A DNA stretch of 64,000 bases from Gaiella sp. Its GTDB lineage: Bacteria > Actinomycetota > Thermoleophilia > Gaiellales > Gaiellaceae. This document shows, piece by piece, positions 32,776 through 42,451 of the stretch; positions within the stretch are counted from its first letter, which is position 1, and every line of letters begins with the position of its first letter. The stretch is from assembly GCA_027493885.1 (NCBI GenBank), contig JAOSJZ010000001.1:434001-498000 (forward strand), read 5' to 3'. A program made the translations under genes and the position numbers. Under the pieces are notes generated by a model. That model searched no databases, had not been told where the DNA came from, and worked only from the letters and a program-made list of their open reading frames with translations.

Positions 32776-35005
32776 ATGGCGACGAGGAAGAAGCGCGCCG
32801 CGCCGGCGCGCACGCGCAAGTCGCGGAGCCCCGCGCGCGTGCGGAAGAAGCAGCGCAGGGCACGGGGGCATCACCATCCCGAGCTCTGGGGCCTCGGTCT
32901 CGTCGCGGTCGGCCTCGTCCTCGCGACCGTGCTCTGGCTCGACTGGGACGGAGGGCCCGTCGGAACCCACGTCGCAGGCTGGCTCCGCGACGGCCTGGGT
33001 GCCGCCGCGCCGCTCGCCCCGCTCGCGCTCGTCGGCGTGGGCGGGCTAATGCTCGTCCGCAGCGAGATCGTCGACCTGCGCCCGTTCCGCACCGGTCTCG
33101 CGATCGGCCTGGTCGGGCTGATGATCGCGCTGGGTGAGGGCCACGGAGGTGAGGTCGGCGGGGCACTCGGCGGTGGGCTTGCGCGGGTCGTGGGAGAAGC
33201 GGGATCGCTCATCCTCGGTGTCGCGCTCGTGCTCGCCGGGGCGCTCCTCGTCACCGGAGCCTCCGCTGGAGCGGTCCTGCGCCGCTCGGGGCACGCCGTG
33301 CGTCAGGCCGGCACGGCGGCGCGCCGCTCGCTCGAGAGCATCGACTGGACGGACTGGAGCGACACGGGGCCCTCCGCGGAGGCCGCCCCGGTCGCGGGGA
33401 GCGCTCGCCGGCGGACGCCCGTGCCCGTGGACGGCGTGGAGGCGTACCCGGATGTCGTCGTACCGGAGGCGCTCGCTGCCGAGCCGCCGCCGCTACTCCC
33501 TCCGGAGCCCGACGAGGAGCCGACCGCCGATGACGGCGTGCTCGTCTTCGACGGGCCCGCGGGCGGGCCGGAGTACCGGCTTCCCGACCGGTCGCTCCTG
33601 AAGCCGAGCCCGCCGACACGGGCCGACTCGGCCGAGGTGAGCGCCCGGACGGCGCAGGTGCTCGTGGAGACGCTCGCGCACTTCGGCGTCGAGGCGACGG
33701 TGGTGGGGACGATCGCCGGACCGCGGGTCGTGCGCTACGAGCTCAGGCTCGCCCCGGGGACGAAAGTATCGAAGGTCGCGGGCCTGAAGGACGACCTCTC
33801 GTACGCGCTCGCGACCACCGAGATCCGCATCCTCGCACCGATCCCGGGCAAGCAGGCGGTGGGCGTCGAGGTCCCGAACCTCGCCCCCCGCATGGTCACC
33901 CTCGGCGACATCTTCGACGACCTGCCCGGGACGGCGAGCCCGCTCTCGGTGTGGCTCGGCAAGGACATCTCGGGGAACGCGGTGTGGACCGACCTCGCGC
34001 GCATGCCGCATCTCCTCATCGCCGGCACGACCGGGTCGGGGAAGTCGGGGGTGCATCAACACGCTGCTGACCTCGGTACTGCTCAGGGCGACGCCCGACG
34101 ACGTGCGGATGATCCTGATCGACCCGAAGCGAATCGAGCTCAACTTCTACGAGTCGATCCCGCACCTGCTGACACCCGTCGTCTCGAGCCCGAAGGAGGC
34201 GTCGGCGGTGCTCCAGAACGTCGTCGCCGAGATGGAGCGCCGCTACGAGCGGCTCTCGCTGATCCGGGCCCGGAACCTGCACGAGGCCAACCGCTCGTTC
34301 CGCGCCCGCGGCGAGGACCCGCTCCCGTACCTCCTCGTCGTGATCGACGAGCTCGCCGACCTGATGATGGTCTCGCCGCAGGCGGTCGAGGATGCGGTCA
34401 TCCGGCTCGCGCAGAAGTCACGCGCCGTCGGGATCCATCTCGTGCTCGCGACACAGCGCCCGTCGGTCGACGTGATCACCGGGATGATCAAGGCGAACGT
34501 CCCGAGCCGGATCGCATTCGCGGTCTCGAGCCAGACCGACTCGCGCGTGATCCTCGACGGAGCGGGGGCGGAGAGCCTCCTCGGCCAGGGCGACATGCTG
34601 TTCAAGCCGCTCGGGACGTCGCGCCTGCAGCGGGTGCAGGGCGCGTTCGTCACCGAGGACGAGATCGCGTTGATCGTCGAGCAGTGCCGCGCGCAGCGCG
34701 GCCAGGAGCTGGACGAGACGCTTCTCGAGGCCCCGGAGGCAGCCACCTCCGCCGACGGGGAAGACGACCTCGACTTCGATCCCGACGAGGACCCGCTCCT
34801 CGACCGCGCGATCGAGGTCGTCGTGCAGACGCAGACTGCGTCCGTGTCGCTTCTACAGCGTCGTCTTCGTGTCGGCTACACCCGTGCGGGTCGCCTGATC
34901 GACATGCTCGAGCGGCGGGGGATCATCTCCGGCTACGAGGGCTCGAAGCCGCGCCGGGTGCTCCTCGAGGAGCACCAGCTCACCTCGGTGATCGGCCCGC
35001 AGTAG
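32776..35005 (+). CDS. ftsK: DNA translocase FtsK/SpoIIIE (one frameshift)
   Basis: About 742 residues after correction. Basic N-terminus, four membrane helices (about residues 35-165), a Pro/Glu-rich linker, then the motor. The Walker A GTTGSGKSG at about residue 420 is interrupted: the downstream frame begins CINTLLTSVLL. One G of the five at 34047-34051 is extra; without it the sequence runs on through IDPKRIELNFY, Walker B LLVVIDELADLMM, VLATQRPSVDVITG and a C-terminal gamma (winged-helix) domain with LLQRRLRVGYTRAGRLIDML. It clears chromosomal DNA at division. An essential-type gene, so a sequence error is more likely than a mutation. Confidence 0.9.
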
Positions 35006-35215
35006 CGGGACCGGGCCACCCGGGGTGGGGCAGGAGACTACGGATCGTGCTCCGTGCCGTCCCCGATTCCCCGATTCTCCCCGGACACGAGGATCAATAC
35101 GGCCGCGCCGGGAACGACTAGGCTTCCGCGGTTGCGGCAGGGGTCCAACTTCGTGTTGAATCCCCCGTCAACAGAAGAGAAACCCTTTTCCGTCTACACG
35201 CCTCAAGGAGGGTAC

Positions 35216-36226
35216 GTGGCAATTCGCAAATGGATGATCCCCGCCTCGCTCGCGCTCGCCGCGGTCGTGGCGCTGACCATCGCCTCGATCGGGTCGGCCA
35301 AGCCGGCGGCGCCCGCGAAGTTCCGGGTGGCGCTCGTGACCGACATCGGCGGCCTCAACGACCGGGGCTTCAACGCCCTTGCGTACAAGGGGCTCAAGGA
35401 CGCCCAGAAGCGGCTCGGGATCGAGGGACGGGTCTTCATCTCGAAGGGTGCAGCCGACTACATCCCGAACCTCTCGACGGGCGCGCGCGGCTACGACCTC
35501 GTCGTCGGGGTCGGGTTCCTGATGGCCGACCAGGTGGCCGCCGTCGCCAAGCGGTTCCCGGACTCGAAGTTCGCGATCGTCGACTACCCGGCCGCTGCTC
35601 TGAAGGGCAAGCCGAAGAACACGCGCGGCATCGTCTTCGCGGAGCAGGAGGCCGGCTGCCTCGCCGGCGTTGCCGCGGCGAGGGTCTCGAAGACCGGCGT
35701 GATCGGCTCGGTCGGCGGAATGAAGATCCCGACGGTCGACAGCTGGATCGCCGGATACCAGTTCTGTGCGAAGAAGGTCAAGCCCGTCATCAAGACCCTG
35801 AACGACTACTCGCAGGACTTCGTGGCACAGGACAAGTGCAAGGAGATCGCGCTCAACCAGATCCAGCAGGACGCCGACGTCGTCTTCCAGGTTGCCGGCG
35901 GCTGCGGCCTCGGTGCACTGCAGGCGGCGAGGGAGAACAAGGTCTGGGGCATCGGCGTCGACGCCGACCAGGGGTACCTCGGCAACTTCGTCCTCACGAG
36001 CGCCCTGAAGCGGGTCGACGTGGGCGTCTTCGACACGATCAGGCTCGCCCGCACCAAGGCCTGGAAGGGCGGTGTTGACGGCGTCTACAACACGAAGAAC
36101 AACGGGGTCGGATTCGGCCGGGTCTCGACGGCCGCTCCGAGCCGCGTCGGGCTGATCAACGTGCTCGGCAAGTGGCAGAAGGATCTCGCCTCGGGGAAGG
36201 TCAAGCCGCCGCGCACGGTCAAGTAA
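35216..36226 (+). CDS. BMP-family nucleoside-binding protein (no lipobox)
   Basis: 336 residues of the BMP/PnrA/Med family, extracellular receptors for purine nucleoside ABC importers. Core: VALVTDIGGLNDRGFNALAY, VFISKGAADYIPNLS, IVFAEQEAGCLAG, VGGCGLGALQAA and GIGVDADQGYLG. The signal sequence (MAIRKWMIPASLALAAVVAL) has no Cys at the cleavage region (IGSAKPA), so unlike its neighbour it should not be lipidated. Strong ribosome-binding site AAGGAGG before the GTG at 35216. Ends at a 15-bp palindromic terminator. Confidence 0.88.
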   Translation: MAIRKWMIPASLALAAVVALTIASIGSAKPAAPAKFRVALVTDIGGLNDRGFNALAYKGLKDAQKRLGIEGRVFISKGAADYIPNLSTGARGYDLVVGVGFLMADQVAAVAKRFPDSKFAIVDYPAAALKGKPKNTRGIVFAEQEAGCLAGVAAARVSKTGVIGSVGGMKIPTVDSWIAGYQFCAKKVKPVIKTLNDYSQDFVAQDKCKEIALNQIQQDADVVFQVAGGCGLGALQAARENKVWGIGVDADQGYLGNFVLTSALKRVDVGVFDTIRLARTKAWKGGVDGVYNTKNNGVGFGRVSTAAPSRVGLINVLGKWQKDLASGKVKPPRTVK

Positions 36227-36249
36227 ACAGGACCAGCGGAGGATCGGAT

Positions 36250-36279
36250 CGGTGGGCGGGCCCGCGGGCCCGCCCACCG
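36250..36279 (+). terminator. Terminator between the two BMP genes
   Basis: A perfect palindrome with 15-bp arms beginning CGGTGGGCGGGCCCG, followed by TGTTTG. As RNA it gives a very stable hairpin 23 bp past the first BMP stop. Confidence 0.8.
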
Positions 36280-36315
36280 TGTTTGAGGCGCGGGAACGGC
36301 GGGTAGACAGCGGGC

Positions 36316-37317
36316 ATGACGCGTCTCCGGCCGCTCGCCGCGCTGCTCCTCGTCGCGCTCGTCGCGATGCTTGCGGCGTCCTGCGGCGGGGGCGATGGAG
36401 GCAGCGAAGGAGCCGACGTTCGCGTCGCCCTCGTCACCGACATCGGCGGTCTCAACGACCGGGGGTTCAACTCGCTCGCGAACCAGGGCCTCGAGCGCGC
36501 CGAGAGCGAACTCGGAGTCCAGGGGCGAGTGTTCATCTCCAAGGCCGCGAGCGACTACGTCCCGAACCTGACCAGCGCTGCACGGGAGTACGACCTCGTC
36601 GTCGCGGTGGGCTTCCTGATGGGCGACGCCCTCGCGACCGTGGCGCAGCAGTTTCCGGACACGGACTTCGCGATCGTCGACTACCCGTGGTCGGCGCTCG
36701 AGGGGGCGCCGCCGAACGTCCGTGGGCTCGTCTTCGCCGAGCAGGAAGCGGGCTACCTGGCGGGCGTCGCCGCCGCGACAGTCGCGACGGGCGGGACGAT
36801 CAGCGCCGTCGGCGGCCAGGCTGTCCCGGCCGTGGTCGCGTTCCTCGCCGGGTACCGGGCCGGCGCGAAGGCGACCGATCAGTCGGTGAGGGTTATCCAG
36901 GGCTACTCGCAGGACTTCGTCGACCAGGCGAAATGCACCGAGCTCGCGCTCACACAGATCGCGCGTGGCTCGAAGGTCGTCTTCGCCGCCGCCGGCGGTT
37001 GCGGCCTCGGCGCCCTCCAGGCGGCGAAGGAACGGAACGCCTGGGGCATCGGGGTCGACGCCGACCAGGGATACCTCGGCGACTTCATCCTCACGAGCGC
37101 GGTCAAGAAGGTCGACGTCGCCGTCTACGACACGATCCAGGCCGTGGTCGACGACTCGTTCGCGGGGGGCGAGGACTCCCTCTACGACGTCTCTAACGAC
37201 GGCGTCGGCTACGGCGAGGTGAGCGAGAGGGCGCCCGACCGCGACGCCCTGATCGAGACGCTCGACGACGTCTCGCAGCAGATCGCCGACGGCGAGATCG
37301 ACGTCCCGCGCAGCTGA
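36316..37317 (+). CDS. BMP-family nucleoside-binding lipoprotein
   Basis: 333 residues, a close relative of the preceding gene (same VALVTDIGGLNDRGFNSLAN core, GCGLGALQAAKERNAWGIG, VDADQGYLGDFILTSA). Here the signal peptide has a true lipobox, MLAASCGGG, so Cys23 or so should be lipidated and anchored. Directly upstream of the NupOPQ genes and therefore the likely receptor of that transporter. TAGACA lies 6 nt before the ATG at 36316. Confidence 0.92.
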   Translation: MTRLRPLAALLLVALVAMLAASCGGGDGGSEGADVRVALVTDIGGLNDRGFNSLANQGLERAESELGVQGRVFISKAASDYVPNLTSAAREYDLVVAVGFLMGDALATVAQQFPDTDFAIVDYPWSALEGAPPNVRGLVFAEQEAGYLAGVAAATVATGGTISAVGGQAVPAVVAFLAGYRAGAKATDQSVRVIQGYSQDFVDQAKCTELALTQIARGSKVVFAAAGGCGLGALQAAKERNAWGIGVDADQGYLGDFILTSAVKKVDVAVYDTIQAVVDDSFAGGEDSLYDVSNDGVGYGEVSERAPDRDALIETLDDVSQQIADGEIDVPRS

Positions 37318-37364
37318 CCGGAACCGTCCACGCCCTCACGGTTCCCACCGCGCGCCTCGCGACA

Positions 37365-37370
37365 TAGAAT
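37365..37370 (+). promoter_or_regulatory. -10 box upstream of nupO-type gene
   Basis: TAGAAT, 9 nt before the ATG at 37380; same hexamer as before dapA. Confidence 0.45.
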
Positions 37371-37379
37371 CGCGCGACC

Positions 37380-38912
37380 ATGACCGAGCACGTCCAGGTC
37401 CTCGAGATGCGGCACATCACGAAGCGCTTTCCGGGCGTCGTCGCCAACGACGACGTCAGCTTCGACCTCCGCGAGGGCGAGGTACACGCTCTGCTCGGTG
37501 AGAACGGCGCCGGCAAGTCGACGCTGATGAACATCCTCTACGGGCTCTACCACGCCGACGAGGGCGAGATCCTGATCAAGGGCAGGCCGGTCCGGCTCGG
37601 CTCCCCGAGCGCGTCCATCGACGCCGGTGTCGGCATGGTGCACCAGCACTTCATGCTCATCCCGGTGATGACCGTGGCCGAGAACATCGTGCTCGCCGTG
37701 GAGCCGACGAGAGGCGGGATCGTGCTCGACATCCACGAGGCGGAGCGACGTGTGCGCGAGATCTCGGACCGCTACGGCCTCGCGGTCGACCCGGGCGCGA
37801 CGATCGCGGACATCACGGTCGGCCAGCAGCAGCGTGTCGAGATCCTGAAGGCGCTCTACCGCGAGGCCGACATCCTCGTCCTCGACGAGCCGACGGCGGT
37901 GCTCACCCCGCAGGAGGCGCAGGAGCTCTTCGAGGTGGTGCGGAGCCTCACCGCGCGGGGCAAGTCCGTGATCTTCATCTCGCACAAGCTCAACGAGTCG
38001 CTCGAGATCGCCGACCGGATCACGGTCCTGCGGCGAGGCAAGCTGATCGAGACGCTGCCCGCCGAGGGCGCGACCGAGGCGAGCCTCGCCCGCCTGATGG
38101 TCGGCAGAGAGGTGCTCCTGCACGTCGAGAAGACCGCGGCGAAACCGGGTGCGCCACGGCTCGAGGTCGAGGCGCTGCGGGTTCGTGACGACCGCGGGAT
38201 CGAGAAGGTGCGCGGCGTGACCTACGACGTACGGGGGGGTGAGATCGTCGCGATCGCCGGAATCGACGGCAATGGCCAGACGGAGATGATCGACGCGCTC
38301 GCCGGGCTGCGATCCGTCGACTCCGGCACGGTGCGGATCGACGGCGACGACGTCACTCGCGACTCGGTGCACCAGCACCTCCAGAGCGGCCAGGGGCACA
38401 TCCCCGAGGACAGGCAGCGGCGCGGGCTCGTGCTCGAGTACTCGATCGCGGAGAACATCGCGCTCCACGACTACCGGTCGCCCCCGGCCTCGAGGTACGG
38501 CTGGCTCTTCCCGCGGCGCCTGATCGAGCGCGCGCGCAAGCTCATCACGAGCTTCGACATCCGCGGCGGCGGCCCGACGACGAAGGCGGGAAGCCTCTCG
38601 GGCGGGAACCAGCAGAAGGTCGTCCTCGCTCGCGAGATCGAGCGCGATCCCAAGGTCCTGATCGCGGCGCAGCCGACGCGCGGCCTCGACGTCGGCGCGA
38701 TCGAGTTCGTCCACCGGCGGCTGATCGAGGAGCGCGACGAGGGACGGGCGATCCTGCTCGTCTCCCTCGAGCTCGAGGAGGTGCTCTCCCTCGCCGACAG
38801 GATCCTCGTCATGTACGAGGGCGAGATCGTGGCCGAGTTCCCGCCGACGGCGAGTGAGGAGGAGCTCGGCATCGCGATGACGGGCGGCGGCCGGAGCGAG
38901 GTCGCGGCGTGA
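37380..38912 (+). CDS. nupO: Nucleoside ABC transporter ATP-binding protein (tandem)
   Basis: 510 residues, two fused ATPase domains as in NupO/YufO and sugar importers such as RbsA. Domain 1: Walker A GENGAGKST, VGQQQRVEILKAL and LDEPTAVLTPQE. Domain 2: a degenerate Walker A (GIDGNGQTE, normal for the family), HIPEDRQRRGLVLEYSIAEN and SGGNQQKVVLARE. VGMVHQHFMLIPVMTVAENI is typical of the nucleoside branch. Its GTGA overlap with the permease shows coupling. Powers nucleoside import with the BMP receptors. Confidence 0.93.
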   Translation: MTEHVQVLEMRHITKRFPGVVANDDVSFDLREGEVHALLGENGAGKSTLMNILYGLYHADEGEILIKGRPVRLGSPSASIDAGVGMVHQHFMLIPVMTVAENIVLAVEPTRGGIVLDIHEAERRVREISDRYGLAVDPGATIADITVGQQQRVEILKALYREADILVLDEPTAVLTPQEAQELFEVVRSLTARGKSVIFISHKLNESLEIADRITVLRRGKLIETLPAEGATEASLARLMVGREVLLHVEKTAAKPGAPRLEVEALRVRDDRGIEKVRGVTYDVRGGEIVAIAGIDGNGQTEMIDALAGLRSVDSGTVRIDGDDVTRDSVHQHLQSGQGHIPEDRQRRGLVLEYSIAENIALHDYRSPPASRYGWLFPRRLIERARKLITSFDIRGGGPTTKAGSLSGGNQQKVVLAREIERDPKVLIAAQPTRGLDVGAIEFVHRRLIEERDEGRAILLVSLELEEVLSLADRILVMYEGEIVAEFPPTASEEELGIAMTGGGRSEVAA

Positions 38913-40136
38913 GCGAGGCGGGCGGCGGCACTACCGGACAGCCGTACGGCCAGCCGGTGCCTCCGCCGGACGAGGAGCGCGAGACGTTCGCGCAACGGCT
39001 TGCCCTCGCCCAGCGTGCCGGCGGGGCTGCTCGCGCCGCTCCTGACGGTGCTGATCGCGTTCGTGATGGGCGGCCTCGTCGTGCTCGTCACGACGGGGGA
39101 AGAACCCGCTCGAGACGTATCGAGCGATCTTCGACGGCTCCGGGCTCAACTGGTTCTTCCAGATCCCGTGGGACCCGGACTCGACAGCCGCGTTCAACCT
39201 CCAGCAGACGCTCATCCAGACGACCACGCTGATCCTCGTCGGGCTCGCGGTCGCGTTCGCGTTCCGTTGCGGGCTGTTCAACATCGGCGGCCAGGGGCAG
39301 TACCTCGCCGGTGCGATCCTGGCGGTCTGGGTCGGCTCGTCCTTCGACGGCATGAACCCGTACCTGCACGTGATTCTCGTGCTGGTGATCGGGACGCTGA
39401 TGGGCGGGCTGCTCGGCGGGATCGCCGGCTTTCTCAAGGCCACCGTCGGCGCGCACGAGGTGATCTCGACCATCATGCTCAACTGGACGGTGCTCTGGAT
39501 CGGGATGTTCCTCTTCGGGCTCGGGGGCCGCTCCAGAACGACACGCAGAAGGCCGTTCCGATCTCGAACGACGTCGTCGAAGGTGCGAAGCTCCATGTCT
39601 TCTGGGGCGACCCCCTCCTCCAGGGCCTCCACATCGGCTTCTTCATCGCCCTGGGCGCGCTCGTCGTCTACTGGGCGATCCTCAACCGGACGACACTCGG
39701 GTACGGCGTCAAGGCGGTCGGCTTCAACCCGGACGCGGCGCACTACGGCGGCATCAGCGTGGCACGCAACTACTTTCTCGCGATGGCCATCGCGGGCGCG
39801 TTCGCGGGAATCGCGGGGGCGATCGACATCCTCGGCTGGCAGTTCCGGCTCGCGACGGGCGACGTGCAGACCTCCACCATCGGGTTCACGGGCATCGCCG
39901 TCGCGCTGCTCGGCCGGAACACGGCGATCGGCACGGGGCTGGCCGCCCTGCTCTTCGGCGCGCTCCTCACCGGCACCTCGACGCGCAACCTCGACCCGAC
40001 CATCTTCCAGCCGGAGCTGGCGTCCAACCTGACGCTCCTCATCCAGGGCCTCGTCATCCTCTTCGTCGGCCTCGACTTCGTCGTCCTGTGGCTCCTCGCC
40101 CGGATGCGCGGTCAGCGGGTGGTGACCACGGCGTGA
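38909..40136 (+). CDS. nupP: Nucleoside ABC transporter permease 1 (three frameshifts)
   Basis: BPD_transp_2 permease (NupP/YufP type). The reading moves through four frame segments: MSEAGGGTTGQPYGQPV; PAGLLAPLLTVLIAFVMGGL; KNPLETYRAIFDGSGLNW; and GPLQNDTQKAVPIS. The breaks lie near 39003-39015, at the G run 39095-39099 (one extra) and at 39523-39527 (one missing). Corrected, it is about 409 residues with the usual FRCGLFNIGGQGQYL and AHEVISTIMLNW signatures and eight to ten helices. Three errors in one gene might signal decay, but its partners are intact and each break is at or near a short homopolymer or GC repeat. Confidence 0.78.
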
Positions 40137-41335
40137 CGAGCATCGCCCTGCCGGCCGACGTGGTTCGTCGCAATCCGCTCCGAACGCTCGCGTGGGTGGG
40201 CATCACGCTCGGGCTCGTGTCGGCGTTCGTCGCACTCCCACCGATCTCGTCGCGCTCCTGGGTGCCGAGCCTGATCCTCGCGCTTCTGGCGGCGCTGGCG
40301 GGCGTGTTCGTGATCACCCGTGACGAGCGCCGTTTCGGCTGGTATGCAATCGCGAGCGCGGCGCTCGGCTTCGCGCTCGCCTACCTGGCGACCCGCTCGT
40401 CGATCGGCAAGCTCGAGACGGTGGTCGTCTGGTCGGCGCTCTTCGCGGCCATGCTCCGCTACGCGACGCCGCTCATCTTCGCCTCGCTCGGCGGGATGTT
40501 CTCCGAGCGCTCCGGCGTCGTGAACATCGGCCTCGAGGGGATGATGCTGATGGGCGCCTTCTTCGGGATCATGGCCGCCGACAAGCTCGACTCGTGGGTG
40601 CTCGGCCTCCTGATCGGGATCCTCTCCGGCGCCGTGACGGCGCTCGTGCACGCGGTCTGGGCCGTCCACTTCCGCGCGGACCAGATCATCTCCGGGTTCG
40701 CCGTCAACTTCCTGGCGCTCGGGGTGACGGGCTACCTGTTCATCGACATCTACGGGCAGGAGGGGACTCCGAGCGACATTCCCAGCATCCCCAACGTCCG
40801 GCTCGCGTTCCTCGACGGCGTCCCGTTCGTCGGCGACATCTTCGGCAACCTCAACCTGATGATCTGGATCGCGTTGATCCTGATCCCGGTCTCGTGGTTC
40901 GTCCTCTTCAAGACACCGCTCGGCCTGCGGATCCGCGCCGTCGGCGAGCATCCGCGCGCCGCCGACACGGTCGGGATCGACGTCTACAAGATCCGCTACG
41001 GCGCGGTGATCGCCTCGGGCATGCTCGCCGCCGCCGGTGGAGCCTTCCTCTCGATCGGCTTCGTCAACTCGTTCAACGAGAACATGACCGCAGGGCGCGG
41101 CTACATCGCCCTCGCGGCGATGATCTTCGGCAACTGGCGCCCCTTCGGCGCCGCCGCGGCGTGCCTCCTGTTCGGCTTCTCGAGCGCGCTCGCGCAACGG
41201 CTGCCCGAGTACTCCGACTCGGCGGCGGTGCTCTTCCAGGCGCTGCCCTACGTCCTCACGCTGATCGCCGTCGCCGGCGTCATCGGGCGCTCGACGCCGC
41301 CGGCCGCCGACGGCAAGCCGTACCAGAAACAGTGA
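40133..41335 (+). CDS. nupQ: Nucleoside ABC transporter permease 2
   Basis: 400 residues, intact. NupQ/YufQ-type permease with the signature FSERSGVVNIGLEGMMLMGA, then FRADQIISGFAVNFLALG and GLRIRAVGEHPRAADTVGID, and about ten transmembrane helices. The N-terminal part (first about 100 residues) adds three helices before the core. GTG start overlaps the nupP stop, and its own stop overlaps the next membrane gene. Confidence 0.92.
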   Translation: MTSIALPADVVRRNPLRTLAWVGITLGLVSAFVALPPISSRSWVPSLILALLAALAGVFVITRDERRFGWYAIASAALGFALAYLATRSSIGKLETVVVWSALFAAMLRYATPLIFASLGGMFSERSGVVNIGLEGMMLMGAFFGIMAADKLDSWVLGLLIGILSGAVTALVHAVWAVHFRADQIISGFAVNFLALGVTGYLFIDIYGQEGTPSDIPSIPNVRLAFLDGVPFVGDIFGNLNLMIWIALILIPVSWFVLFKTPLGLRIRAVGEHPRAADTVGIDVYKIRYGAVIASGMLAAAGGAFLSIGFVNSFNENMTAGRGYIALAAMIFGNWRPFGAAAACLLFGFSSALAQRLPEYSDSAAVLFQALPYVLTLIAVAGVIGRSTPPAADGKPYQKQ

Positions 41336-41703
41336 CGGTGGCAGGCGCCGCGACGGGCTCGAACCTACGCGCAGCCGGCAACGGCCGGGCCGTGGCGGCA
41401 CTCCTCCTCGGCCTGCTGGCGACGGCGACGATGCCTCTCGCGATCCTCGCGACGCGATACTCCGGCGCGTACGAGCTGCTGCACGCGGGCTTCGCGATCC
41501 CCGCCGCCGTCGCCCTCGGCGTCGTCGCGATCGGGCTCGCCAGCAGCGCTCTTCGGCACGACGACATGCGCCTCGGGCGCGCGGGCGGGCGACGCGTCGC
41601 CCGGCTCGGCCGTGCGCTCGGCGTGCTCGGGATCTCGCTCGGCGCAACCTCCGCGGTCGCGCTCGCCGTCTACGGGATCCTCACGTATCTCGGCGAGCGT
41701 TGA
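41332..41703 (+). CDS. Small membrane protein (DUF4190-like)
   Basis: 123 residues, GTG start overlapping the nupQ stop. Three hydrophobic segments (AVAALLLGLLATATMPLAIL, AGFAIPAAVALGVVAIGLA, LGVLGISLGATSAVALAVYG). The pattern of two or three helices with an Arg-rich loop resembles the DUF4190 group. Its link to nucleoside transport is positional only. Confidence 0.6.
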   Translation: MTVAGAATGSNLRAAGNGRAVAALLLGLLATATMPLAILATRYSGAYELLHAGFAIPAAVALGVVAIGLASSALRHDDMRLGRAGGRRVARLGRALGVLGISLGATSAVALAVYGILTYLGER

Positions 41704-41728
41704 GCTGGTCGCGCCGGCGGCTGACGAC

Positions 41729-41734
41729 TAGACT
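41729..41734 (+). promoter_or_regulatory. -10 box upstream of rodZ
   Basis: TAGACT, 9 nt before the GTG at 41744. Likely promoter for the whole rodZ-cinA-thpR-recA-recX run, whose genes overlap or nearly abut. Confidence 0.5.
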
Positions 41735-41743
41735 CCCCTGCTC

Positions 41744-42451
41744 GTGTTCGAGATCGGCTCGAGCCTGCGCGAGGCGCGCGTCCGTCAGCACCTCGGCTTC
41801 GAGGAGCTCGAGACGCGGACCAAGGTGCGCGCGAAGTACCTCCGGCACCTCGAGGAGGAGCGGTTCGACCAGCTTCCCGGGCACGCGTACACGAAGGGCT
41901 TTCTCCAGGTCTACGCCGATGCGCTCGGCCTCGACGGCCGTCTCTACGTCGAGGAGTACAACCTGCGCTTCGTCGGGGGCGAGGACGCGGGCACGCCGCG
42001 CGCCCCGCGCGTTCCGACTGGCCGGCAACGACGCCGCCGCGACCGGCGCGAAACCGGCACCGTCGGGATCGCGCTGGCGGCGATCCTGCTCGTCACGGCG
42101 CTCGTGATCGCCGCCTGGCGCTTCGGTGGCCACGAGGATCCTCAGGTGGACGGTGTCAACGCGTCGCGGGCGACCGCGGCCACCTCGTCGAAGGCGACGC
42201 AGCAGCAGGTGACGGTGACGATCCGCGCGGTTCGCGGCCCGTCCTTCATGGAGGTGCGCTCCGGCTCCGGCAGGCCGCTCTACACCGGGACGCTCGAGCG
42301 GGGGCAGCTCCAGCGCTTCGCGAAGAAGTCGCTCTCGCTCTCGGTGGACCGGCCGGGGAACGTCGTCGTCAAGGTGAACGGCACCCGATACGTGTTCCCG
42401 CCGGGCGGCCGCTCGCTGACGGTCTCCGGGGCGACCGCCGTCAGCGGGTGA
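41744..42451 (+). CDS. rodZ: RodZ-like cell-shape protein
   Basis: 235 residues. N-terminal Xre-type helix-turn-helix (IGSSLREARVRQHLGFEELE, KVRAKYLRHLEEERFDQLPG), one transmembrane helix (VGIALAAILLVTALVIAAW, about residues 106-124), and an extracellular DUF4115 beta domain (QVTVTIRAVRGPSFMEVRS ... GNVVVKVNGTRYVFPPG). This architecture defines RodZ, a cytoskeleton/peptidoglycan synthesis linker. The stop overlaps the cinA start. Confidence 0.88.
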   Translation: MFEIGSSLREARVRQHLGFEELETRTKVRAKYLRHLEEERFDQLPGHAYTKGFLQVYADALGLDGRLYVEEYNLRFVGGEDAGTPRAPRVPTGRQRRRRDRRETGTVGIALAAILLVTALVIAAWRFGGHEDPQVDGVNASRATAATSSKATQQQVTVTIRAVRGPSFMEVRSGSGRPLYTGTLERGQLQRFAKKSLSLSVDRPGNVVVKVNGTRYVFPPGGRSLTVSGATAVSG

